Of a DNA stretch of 64,000 nucleotides, positions 33,572 to 43,167 are shown piece by piece (position 1 is the first letter of the stretch; each line of letters opens with the position of its first letter). Origin of the DNA: Gentiana macrophylla (taxonomy: Eukaryota > Streptophyta > Magnoliopsida > Gentianales > Gentianaceae). Position numbers and translations under genes: made by a program. The notes beneath the pieces were generated by a model. The model made no database searches, was not told where the DNA came from, and worked only from the letters and a program-made list of their open reading frames with translations. The DNA is taken from contig CM047805.1 of the NCBI GenBank assembly GCA_026214975.1, positions 2,418,001 to 2,482,000 of the forward strand. The letters run 5' to 3'.

Positions 33572-33813
33572 AACAACAAGTGTCGAGGAGGGGTTAAACC
33601 CCTTCATTTCTGTTAGATTATTATTATTAATATATATATTTTTCATTGACTCGGACATGTGTCCAGGAGGGGTTAAACATATAAAAAAAACAGATTGATA
33701 AGAGAGAAAGTGTGTTGGGTATTTTTTTTTTAAAGAAATACGCTAGAAAAATTTTAAAAAATAGTTTTGTAGAAATGTGAAAACAGATGGATAAGAGAGT
33801 AAACGTGTTAGGT

Positions 33814-33847
<34 letters not shown>

Positions 33848-33999
33848 AAGAAATGCGCTAGAAAAATTAAAATTAAAAGTTTTGTAGAAATGTGATGGGA
33901 TGTATATAAATTTTTGTTGGGCTACACATTAAAACATAACTTAATGTGAGTTTACTGGGCTGGGCCGGTGAGGAGATGAACAGTAAAAAAAGGGCCAAT

Positions 34000-34038
<39 letters not shown>

Positions 34039-34090
34039 AAATGTCGATCATGGGTTAAACTCCTTCCTTTCTATTAGATAGGTAGATTAT
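33317..34090. repeat. Duplicated AT-rich block (33340-33640 and 33715-34090)
   Basis: Two diverged direct copies share GAAATGCGCTAGAAAAA, TGTGATGGGATGTATATAAA, TTTTTGTTGGGCT, GTTTACTGG(A/G)CTGGGCCGG, GATGAACAGT, a long poly-A tract and GGGTTAAAC. A third partial copy starts near 33670. On the minus strand each copy begins TCTA(A/C)...TAGAAA followed by GGTTTAACCC, which resembles a Helitron 5' end. No coding capacity. Confidence 0.7.
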
Positions 34091-34653
34091 TATATTTACA
34101 ACACGAGTCTCTGATTTATTTATGTTGATAAAAAAGAAACATGAGTCTCTGCCGATCAACACTATCGCAAGATTTTCTACCATCTATATTCTTGTGGATA
34201 TCATGACCGATCAAAACTATCACAAGATGTACTACCATCTATATTCTTGTGGATGTCTCCATTTGTCAATCATCGTTCTGAAGCCGTCGGGAAAAGAAGC
34301 CACAAGAATCACTATTAATGGATTGCCGTAAAGACTCAAGCATATCAATTGGTACATTCTATATCTCCATATCTCAATGTAAGCGAACATTAAGGTCTAT
34401 TTATTTAATATTTTAATCGTGATCAATTATATTATTCTATACATACCACATGAATCACCGTTCATTGGTTGTTGTAAGCACTCAAGCAGATCAATTGGGA
34501 TATTCTATATTTCTATATCTCGATGCAGGCAAACATTAAGGTAAAATTTTATTTATTTAAATTTTTTATCGTGGTCAATTATATTATTATATATTTCTAT
34601 GATGTATATAACATTGATGCTAGTGGCATTGACAACATCAAATTGATAATGGA

Positions 34654-35339
34654 TCAAGTCAATACCACGTATCCTGGTTTTGCCCGAACCGAGCTGCGTT
34701 CAGGACGGCCCGAACCAATTGCAGCTCCTGTGCTCTGTCCGAGTCCTGCTGTATCGATGGCCAAATTTTCTGCGTTTTCATCTTTTGTTTCGGCTCGAAC
34801 ATCAGCTTGAACTTTGAAGCAATCACCCACCTTCTTTTCATTGTCTTCGCTAGCTGCCATGATTTGCAGGTCACGCCTAGGGTTTCGTTTGGATTTCTTT
34901 TTCCCTTCAAGTGATGAAACCTGTGTTATCTATTCTAGATGTAGCCCCGCTTAGCTAGAAAATATATACGTGATGTTTCCACTTTTGTCAAAGAATATCA
35001 TCCGTGCCAAGTACGTAGTGCTTTATTTGACTAGAAACGATGCTCGATTCCTGAATAATTTTTAATTTTGATTTAGAAAAAAAGGGTTCTTCAGAATATG
35101 ATGACCCTTTACTCCGGCCTCTCTTCCCAATATGGACGAATTCCGGCTATTGGGAGATGCTCCCCGTAGCCTACCTGTTCCGACCGCCATTGTTTTTTTG
35201 TTTTTTTTTTTGTTTTTGTTTTTGTTTTTTTTCCTTCAAGTAATACAACTTGACTTGGATACCATGACAAAATATGATAACCGAATAACCTTTTATTCAT
35301 CATTACATTGGGTATTTATACAATATAGAGGGGAACCCT
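34654..35339 (-). pseudogene. Possible remnant of a minus-strand copia element (leader and LTR start)
   Basis: On the plus strand an LTR-like sequence starts at about 35264 (TGACAAAATATGATAACCG) and runs into TATTTATACAATATAGAGGG. On the minus strand this reads TATAAATACCC...TTTTGTCA followed by TGGTATCCAAG, similar to the initiator-Met primer site (TGGTATCAGAGC) of copia elements. Downstream on the minus strand is a 68-codon open frame from an ATG at 34860 (MAASEDNEKKVGDCFKVQ), which I do not recognise. The LTR body is interrupted by the insertion at 35359-38575. Confidence 0.35.
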
Positions 35340-35358
35340 ACGCCTCATAAATTTCCAA
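35334..35358. repeat. 25-bp direct repeat, left copy
   Basis: Starts AACCCTACGCCTCATAAATT. Identical to 38551-38575. The pair brackets the truncated copia fragment. Confidence 0.97.
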
Positions 35359-35819
35359 TAAGTTCGAGCTAGTACGAATATGAGATTGATGAACTGCTTA
35401 GGAATTAATGTTCAATTGGATTGAAGCAATTAATACCTGAAGGTTACTTCAGAAGTTGTCTTAAGAGGAATTAGATTCTCTCTTGAAGGATACCATTTTG
35501 GGACACGCAATTAGATTGTGTTTCTAAAGTGGAAACGACACTTCATACGATAAAGGTGCACATAAGCCATGCGAAATATCCCTTACCTGTTTTAGGATAG
35601 TGCCTTATTCAATACATATACTTAACCAAATTCCAAAGAATAAAGGTTGGATAAATTGCATATTAGATATGGAAACTATAACATCAAATCCATCTTAACC
35701 GATGATTCAAGGTTGTCGTGCTTCTAGCAAGCATGCAATGTCTGAAAGGCTTGGAGCTTAGTATGACATGTGCAACTTTGTGAAATATCTTGGAAAGTAC
35801 GCTAGATATTATTTACTTG

Positions 35820-37160
35820 TCCGCGGAGCAAAAGGTGTTTGTCTCCAAACATGCTGGTCTAGAGGAAGTGTTTCTTCCAAACGAAACAGTGGGAGTAAAT
35901 CAAGATCTCAAAATTAGTTTGGGAACCACAAAGAGATATTCAACCATTGGATAATGAGCAGGCGACGCATAGCGATGAGGTGCAGGACACTGCTCAGTGC
36001 ACACAAGTATTCTATGAGTCTACAGATGACCACACGCCTGAAAGGGCTACTGGTATGTACATCTTGAAGAATGAAGATCTCGCGACTTATGAAATAATGC
36101 TTGAAGGGCAAGATTAAGAGATATGGCTTGGAGCTATAATATCTGAATTAGATTCCATGAGTGACAAACGGGTTGTGAACCTGGTCTATCTTACCTGAAG
36201 GGAATGTCTCCAAAAGGTAAAACATGTCTTTATGAAAGACTAACATGGGAGGTAATACGATTACTAGTTAAGCTAAGTTAATGGCTGAAGGCTACAGGGT
36301 CAAAACCTTGTAATTACCTTATGGCTGCTAGTTGTGCTTAAGTCGATTCAGATAGTGCTTCTTGTAGCTACGTATCATGGCTATATGATAGTGTTGAAAA
36401 CGTTGGGCCAGTGGCTTGATGTTCGTAGACTATAACGTGATGTGTAAGCTTATGAGATCCACTTATGGACTCAAACAAGTTCCTCTGTTTAAGTTCTTTG
36501 ATTGATCAAAAGAGTTTGATTTCATCAAGAGGAAAGATATGCCTGATGTACAAAAGGGTTACTACGAGTGTCACAGTTCTTGAGCAAGGTATTGGATATC
36601 CTTCTCGGAATCGTCACCCAATGTCACAGTCAATTAATGTTTGATAGTTCAAGGCCTTTATGAAAGTTCTTGGAATGGCAGTTCTTATTTTGGAAATAAG
36701 AATCTATAATGATAGGTTTAGATACTGCTTGGTTATCACAGTTCACCTGCATAGATGAGATGCTAAAGAAGTTTAGCATAGACCACGCCGAGAGACACTG
36801 CTTATAGTGTTCTCATGGTCTATCTATGATAGGATGTCAGTCCTAAAAGATAAGGTGAAAGATGATATTTATGGAAGATCCCATTTTCTTCTGCAATAGG
36901 GTCCATCATAAGTGTTGTGAGTTAAACCAGATGTTCATACTTCATGAAGAGTCATGAGCAAGTATGAAAGTGATTCTGGTATATGTCAAGAATATCCTTA
37001 AAGGTGTTGAGGAAGAATTCCTAGTTTATTGAAACTTGAAATCAAATAAACGTAGATATACAAATGTATACCATGAATCCTATGAAGATAGTAGGAGCTA
37101 CAGTCTGGGTTTGCAGTCACTTTTATTAAGTGATACAGTGAGATGGAAATGTTCTTAGCT
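35820..37160 (+). pseudogene. Copia pol remnant (integrase end to RNase H)
   Basis: Degraded coding sequence. Recognisable pieces: VFVSKHA then EEVFLPNE-like text (about 35840-35890), IWLGA-ISELDSMS-N-VWNL (36120-36200) matching the start of copia RT, and, near 36790-37010, pieces corresponding to the RNase H side (ILKYL region at about 37000). Nearly every ten to twenty codons are interrupted by a stop or indel. No catalytic motif survives intact. Confidence 0.65.
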
Positions 37161-37239
37161 AGATATCACGGTAGATTTTACAACTGGGCCAAAACACAGT
37201 ATTGCCTTGGAGGCGCAGCAGGAGCAGTACATGAATCTA

Positions 37240-37690
37240 AGAGGTTCATTCATGAACCTTGTACGGTTCTTCCACATTTTCTATATAGCTGATGCTAATT
37301 TTCTTGGTTGGTACGGACCAGCCCGGGGCTTGCTTTCGTAGGTTCCAATGCCGTCTGTGTAGGGCCTCCCTCCTCTCTACAGTGCTAAGACTAGACTTCA
37401 TCACACTAACAAGACTTCCAAGTGAAGATTGAGCATGGTGGGAAAGGAATCTCATACGTCGTTCAGAATAGCTAAGCTAAAGTAAAGTGAATTCATAGGC
37501 CTATCCTTTCCCCTATCGCATGTTGGATGCTTACCCTTCAAATGGAGGTGGCTAAGTTTCAAGACAAGGTACAGTACACGAAGCTTGATCAGGCCTTCCT
37601 GCGGATTGATTGTCAGTGGGCGTGAACCAATGCTACTACTTTACCTCTATCCTAACACTCTTAGAGCATAGCGCTCATCGAGGAAAGCCT
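37240..37690. other. Possible organelle-derived segment next to the 23S piece
   Basis: Base composition and texture differ from the copia text around it. It has a 69-codon minus-strand frame (37246-37455, with WNLRKQAPGWSVPTKKISIS). It abuts the 23S rRNA fragment at 37693. I suspect plant mitochondrial DNA but cannot confirm it from the sequence alone. Confidence 0.35.
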
Positions 37691-37692
37691 CA

Positions 37693-37983
37693 AAAAGACC
37701 TTATGAAGCTTCATTGCTGGGATTGGCTTTGGACCTTTCCTGCGCAGCTTAGGTGGAAGGCGAAGAAGGCTTCCTTCCGGGGGGGCCCGAGCCATCAATG
37801 AGATACCACTCTGGAAGAGCTAGAATTCTAACCTTGTGTCAGGACCTACGGGCCAAGGGACAGTCTCGGGTAGACAGTTTCTATAGGGCGTAGGCCTCCC
37901 AAAAGGTAACGGAGGCGTGCAAAGGTTTCCTCGGGCTGGACGGAGATTGGCCCTCGAGTGCAAAGGCAGAAGGGAGGTTGACT
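37693..37983 (+). pseudogene. Organellar large-subunit (plastid-type 23S) rRNA fragment
   Basis: About 290 bp matching domain V of plastid-type 23S rRNA: AAAGACC then ATGAAGCTT, CTTTCCTGCGCAGCTTAGGT, GGCGAAGAAGGC, GAGATACCACTCTGGAAGAG, TGTGTCAGGACCTACGGGCC, CCTCCCAAAAGGTAACGGAG, CCTCGAGTGCAAAGGCAGAA. A handful of substitutions and a small deletion after AAGCTTCATTG show it is a nuclear copy. It lies inside the copia remnant, so it was taken up after, or together with, the copia sequence. It could have come directly from plastid DNA or through a plastid segment in mitochondrial DNA. Confidence 0.88.
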
Positions 37984-38200
37984 AGTGGATTCATTGCTTG
38001 AAGCAAGGACCAGGGTCTCGTCAGAGGTTCATTTGTGTGTTGAGGCGGTTCCTTTTGACTTGGTCATTTGGAGCATGATATGAAGATGGTCTGAGTCCCC
38101 ACAGATAGTGATCCGTTCACGCTTAGGGTTAGTCGCAAGTATTGCATGAGATTCTTGTGTTTCAACTTGGTCTCGTGTGTACGAGTGATTGGCATTAGGC

Positions 38201-38211
38201 CAAGTGGGAGA
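38201..38211 (+). other. Copia polypurine tract
   Basis: CAAGTGGGAGA just before the LTR start TGTTGAAATAGTG, the usual copia arrangement. Confidence 0.8.
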
Positions 38212-38212
38212 T

Positions 38213-38550
38213 TGTTGAAATAGTGTCCTAACCCAATCGGGTTGGACCGGATCTGACCGGGTCGGATCATTTCTACTATTTATTTATGTTTATGCATATA
38301 ATATATTGTTTTCTGTTATTATATATTTGTTCGTTTAACGGACCAATTACGATATTGATAGAGGCCGGACACGTGGACGGCTTGCGCGCACTACTACTCT
38401 CCCCAGAGGTCAAAGCGTCGATATTTTAGATCAAGCGAGGTAATCACCGTCTACTAACTTAACGTGTTTATTGGGTTAAGCGAAGTCGATCCTGGTTAAA
38501 ATAAAATAAATTTTAAATTCCGCTGCGTTCTCGCGTAGATTTCCTTAACA
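38213..38550 (+). repeat. 3' LTR of the truncated copia fragment
   Basis: 338 bp from TGTTGAAATAGTGTCC to TTTCCTTAACA. It is the only LTR of this copy. Confidence 0.75.
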
Positions 38551-38575
38551 AACCCTACGCCTCATAAATTTCCAA
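38551..38575. repeat. 25-bp direct repeat, right copy
   Basis: Identical to 35334-35358. Confidence 0.97.
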
Positions 38576-39346
38576 CTATACCCCCCAACTTACTAAATAT
38601 ACATTCATAATAATAATATTACAATTTTGCAATATCCGCAATAAGAAGCAAAACACAAAGCCAAACACAAATAGCATAGTCCATGACAGACATAGGCCCA
38701 AAATAGTAGCTTTGTTGGAACATCAACCGCGAAACGCATTGCAGCAGGTAGTCACAAACAAGCTCTTTTCTCTTCTAGTTCACTGTACAAATGGGAAGCT
38801 TATATAGGAATCCAAATAGAATTTAAACCCATTAAAAACCGGTATCAGAAAGACTAAACACATACAACAATGGAAAGAACTGAAAGATTACGAACAAAAG
38901 TTCAGACAATGATGTTTTACCATCAAAATCATATTTTCCAAGCCAATATTTCAAGCGAAAAATTGATTAAAATGTCTCATCATCCTATTCATGTTCATGA
39001 TATTTCTATATAAACCGTTGTTCCTTAGAAAATCAAACAACCAAGAATTGAGAAGATGGACGAAGAACAGAGATGCATCACCAGTAGCAAGGACAACTAG
39101 CTAACACACTTAACCCAATAAAAAATCCAATCGTAAACATTTTTTTGTGTGCAAAATCCAATCGTAAACTTAAATGATACAAAGAATTGTAACAATGGTA
39201 ATAATATATAACATAAGGTCATATACAAAAACTAATTAACATTTCTAGAAATTGAATACTATGGCAGCGATTTGCATCTGGGCATGTAGACAGTAAATCA
39301 CATTGGCTTAGATATAATTTATCACAAAATAGACCAGTCAAGTAAT
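38576..39346. other. AT-rich DNA, possible continuation of the interrupted LTR
   Basis: No gene seen. The first part (TATACCCCCCAACTTAC) would continue the LTR-like sequence broken at 35358. Confidence 0.35.
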
Positions 39347-39354
39347 TGAGTTTT
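39347..39354. repeat. 8-bp target duplication, left (TGAGTTTT)
   Basis: Repeated at 40465-40472, flanking the long inverted-repeat element. Confidence 0.7.
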
Positions 39355-40464
39355 GACGAAAATTCAAAATATATACCTTTGGATAAAAATAGTTTGTTTT
39401 ATATACCCCTATTTTTAATTCTTACAAGGATAACCCTATCAAAATACTCGGTAGGACGGGCAATTTGGCATTCAGGACGGGATATATTGTCATGAGACCG
39501 GGTTATGTTTCATTGAGGTCGGACTAAAATAACACGTCCCAACCAATTTTTCTCACTCGGACGGGTTAAAAATTCAGTTTTTTTTTTTTTTTTTTTTGCA
39601 AGACCGACTTTATTTTGGATTTATTCTAGAGCCGGATTTTTTTTTTTTTTCTTTCAATTATGTTAAACCAACGTGGATAAAAAACAAAAAAACTTTCAGC
39701 CATCGTTCATCTGCAAAAACCCTTCCCTTTCCTCATCAAATCTGGAGTGGTGTACTGGTCCGATCAATATAGCAATTGAAGAGGACAAGCCAAATTGATT
39801 CAGACAGCAAATTCAACATTCTTATTTTTTTTGGATTTAATAGATGTATTTTTTGTGGTGTAGTTATATTAAATTTTGGAAGGAATTTAGAAGAAACAAT
39901 TCAATGATAAAAGAAGCAATGGAGGCGTCAAAGAAGCAATGATCAGCTCTGTGTGTGTGTTTTTTTTTTTGTTTTTTTGTTTTTTGTTGTTGTTGTTGTC
40001 AAAGAAGCCATGATCAGCCTTTAGAAACAATTCGATGATAAAAAGAGCCATGATCAGGATGATGGTGATCATGCCTATGTATAAAGTCCCGCCTGTGTAT
40101 TGTATTTATTTTAATCGCCGTTGGTTTTTTTGTTTTTGATCCATGTTGGTTTAACGTAATTGAAAGAAGAAAAAAAACGAAAATCCGGCCCCAGAATAAA
40201 TCCAAAATAATGTCGGTCTTGCAACAACAAAAAAAAAAAATCGGAATTTTTAGCCCGTCCGAGTGAGAAAAGTTGGTCGGGACGTGTTATTTTAGTCCGG
40301 CCTCAATGAAAAATAACCCGGCCTCATGACAATATATTCCGTCCTGAATGTCAAATTGCCCGTCCTACCGAGTATTTTGATAGGGTTATGCTTGTAAGAA
40401 TTAAAAATAAGGGTATATAAGACAAACTATTTTTACCGAAATGTATATATTTTCAATTCCCTCG
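39355..40464. mobile_element. Non-autonomous DNA transposon with about 335-bp inverted repeats
   Basis: Left arm (39355-39690) and right arm (about 40120-40464) are inverted copies at roughly 90% identity: ATCAAAATACTCGGTAGGAC, GGACTAAAATAACACGTCCC, TTTTGGATTTATTCT and TTAAACCAAC all recur as reverse complements. The 430-bp centre has short internal repeats (AAAGAAGC(A/C)ATGATCAGC) and no coding frame of note. Flanked by TGAGTTTT on both sides. Long arms with an 8-9-bp TSD fit a hAT or Mutator-like foldback element; the family is not decided. Confidence 0.82.
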
Positions 40465-40472
40465 TGAGTTTT

Positions 40473-41949
40473 CCTTACAAAGCCTAATTACCCGTATAAA
40501 GATCCAGTTTCATCAGTGACGATTTCAAACATCGTCTGATACTACTGTGAATTTCAAGATGAAGATAAAAGTGTAATAAGTGGAATATTTATAAAATAAA
40601 ACAATAGCAGTTTATACAAATACAAAATGTCTTCCTTAGTCTCGGCGACAATCTTGGGTCTGAAACACAAATTGCTCGATTCTTAGTTTTTATTTTTGTT
40701 GGGCATATATTGGGCAACCCATTGAATATATCATGGCACCACGCATTAGGCTAGGTTCAACTTTACAGTAGTTGAAAATTTGATATTCAACATCTGCAAA
40801 GTCAAATGTTTAGTTTACATTTGACTTTTGTTGGTCGAATGTCGGTGTGCTATTCCGAAAGTAGATTTCATATGGTGGCATTAACAATTGCCATTACGTG
40901 CCATCTTTTTTTATTGGTCGGAAGGTTGTCGTTCCTTCAAAGCTGGTTCTCTCACACAGACACGCGTCTTTTTGAAGTAAAAAAAAGAAAAAAATTGAAT
41001 AAATTAGAGGTTAAAGTGTCAAGATAAAACATTGAGATATAAGAATGAAAATAATGTATCCCTTTGAGCTATATATGCATGTGTTTGTGCATCCGGTTAG
41101 GTATAAAACAAGAAAAGTACTGATTTACCCTTTTATTTTTGTGTGTGGATCTTTACAGGCGGTTTTGGATGTAGGGATTGAAATCCTAGCAGCTGTAGGG
41201 GACGATGATATTACACGTTGGATTGGTTAGGTTGGCTGATTTTTTTTTCATAATATTATTATATTTTTGTGGCTACCTACTTTGAAGACAATTAATTTTG
41301 TTGATGTTCAAAGGCTAGTTTTACTTAGTTGATTGATTGGGGGTGATGTGATATTGATGCCTTGGAAGAAGAAGATGTAAATTTATAATCTTTAGATTGT
41401 TACAATTATTAGGTGATTTGTGTGTTAAGTTCATAAGCATTGATATTTGCGATTATTATGTTGATTTATGCTACTACTTTTGCTTTTACTAATGGACAAA
41501 TTTTACCATACGCCAATTGTATGATGATTGTACCAAGTGATAGACATTACAACCCTTTTATTTCTAACTCCTCATACACGATAAAATTGTATTAGATGGA
41601 AAAAAAAGAGGTAAAATTAAAGCCTCTAACGATACAACATTTCTACAACATTTGCATCTTAAAGCATTTTAAAGGGAAATTTTATGGTGGTTAATGACTA
41701 TCAAACTCAATCTTGAATTCAATGATTGAGAATTAACACATGATCATAATCATTCATACGACGACATGTGTCTATTGAATTTGATGATCATTGACCAACG
41801 TAAAATAAACACAAAAGAAAACTGTCTTACGATTTTATCACTTATTTTAGCACTAAAATAATAATAATAACACTAATATAAAGACACACTTAAAACCTTG
41901 ACAACAATCAGAGTTCGATTCTCATCACCGCTCTAAATATAAAAAAACT
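40473..41949. other. Intergenic DNA without recognisable gene
   Basis: Only short open frames of no recognised similarity (for example 40806-41027). No repeat structure seen apart from A/T tracts. Confidence 0.5.
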
Positions 41950-42251
41950 TCATATTTGACCGAGCGAAATAAGCGCCAAGTGTTTGGATATCTAAAGGAG
42001 AAAATATTGAAGAAGCTATCCGGGTGGAAGGACAAGCTACTATTTCCGGTAGGGAAAGTGGTATTCATTAATTCAGTTCTCCATGCTATACCTACGTTCA
42101 TCATCCAGTGCTTCAAGGTTCCTGTTATTTTGGTATGAGAATTAGAGAATGAGATCAGGGGGTTCTTCTGGGGGGGACACGGACAATAAGAAGAAGGTGC
42201 ATTGGAAAAATTGGAAGACTTGCTGTCTACCTAAAAATTCAGGAGGGGGGG
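41950..42251 (+). pseudogene. LINE (L1-type) RT C-terminal fragment, left part
   Basis: TERNKRQVFGYLKEKILKKL, SGWKDKLLFPVGKVVFINSV, LHAIPTFIIQCFKVP and, past a TGA, IRGFFWGG are the region after the RT palm in plant L1-type elements. The text continues to LPKNSGG at the insertion point of element C and resumes at 57212 with GGLGF. It seems 5'-truncated near 41950, as usual for LINEs. Several stops; not functional. Confidence 0.85.
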
Positions 42252-42760
42252 TGACGATGACAAATTATGTCACCTAATTAATCCGGGCTTCTATGAATCT
42301 AGTGTTGAATATCCAAAACCCTAATGCCCTATGAACGTGGTGGTGATTGATGTTATTTGCGGCTGAGTCTAAGAGCTTGTCTTAGATTGCCTACGTATCA
42401 TGTAATTGTCCAGGAATCAAGCCTTACGTAGTTCCTGGAACGTAGTATATATAGCGATAATGCGTGCCCTAACCCTAATATTAGGTCGGCTCTAGCTATT
42501 GTCACGTTTACCCTTCGTGGGACTTACCCTTTGCCCAAGTTATCATATAAATAATGGGCCTTCGTAGCTGGTGCGGACTCTGTCCTCGAGGCCGACTGAA
42601 TCGACCTGCGATAGCCGACTTGAGGAAATTTATCCTACACTGCTCGACTGTCGATCGTCCTAGACTATCTCGAGACTCGACATGCGTACCTTGGTACTTA
42701 CTCATAACATGAGGACCAACCGATAGATGACACATGGTGGGGTGGAATCTCGTATCGTCA
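42252..42760 (-). repeat. Element C 3' LTR
   Basis: 509 bp, TGACGATGACAAATTATG to CGTATCGTCA; PPT at 42761-42770. Confidence 0.95.
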
Positions 42761-42770
42761 TAAGCCCCCC
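42761..42770 (-). other. Element C polypurine tract
   Basis: Minus strand GGGGGGCTTA next to the 3' LTR, identical to element B. Confidence 0.85.
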
Positions 42771-42986
42771 AGACTTGAGAGAGGCGACTCCCGTTGCCCG
42801 AGGTCAAATTTGCCATTTTGAAATCGTCTCTGAGTTGGACCGTCGTCTGGGTGGGAAAAAGCACTAACGGTTCGCCTGCCACCTGCAACCCTAGACAATC
42901 GTGGTACTGCATCATGACGTCATAGCGCACTAACACCTCGTCTTCCGTCGACTGTAACGTCATGCCTTGATTCTCACGATTTGTTG

Positions 42987-43010
42987 GGGGTTATAACTCC
43001 TTATAACCCC
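42987..43010. repeat. Element C hairpin between PPT and antisense promoter
   Basis: GGGGTTATAA, loop CTCC, TTATAACCCC: a perfect 10-bp stem. It sits about 45 bp before the TATA-like box of the antisense gene. Confidence 0.85.
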
Positions 43011-43167
43011 TTCAGTCACGTCCTTTCACATCATTTGAAGATCCTTGCCAGCATAAAAAGAGAGAGAGAAGTTGGAGAGGAGCCATTTCATCGCATAAAC
43101 CCCAAACACCAAGTAAGCGTCTTTTTTTGCTTTCTACCCCTTCTTTTTCTTTATCCTGTGTTTATTA

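Larger units (their letters stand above)
35359..38550 (+). mobile_element. 5'-truncated Ty1/copia fragment ending at its 3' LTR
   Basis: Plus-strand remnant of integrase end, RT and RNase H (heavily mutated), an organellar DNA insert, polypurine tract AAGTGGGAGAT and a 338-bp 3' LTR that ends exactly at 38550. There is no 5' LTR. The whole is bracketed by a perfect 25-bp repeat, far longer than the 5-bp duplication made by an LTR-element integrase. The final base pairs ...TTAACA abut the right repeat. Confidence 0.8.

Noticed and set aside
37693..37983. A functional rRNA gene
   Set aside because: Only about 290 bp of 23S domain V with substitutions and a deletion, inside a copia remnant.
41905..41930. 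tRNA-derived SINE (GTTCGATTC B-box-like motif)
   Set aside because: No A box at the right distance and no tRNA-like 5' part or defined tail.
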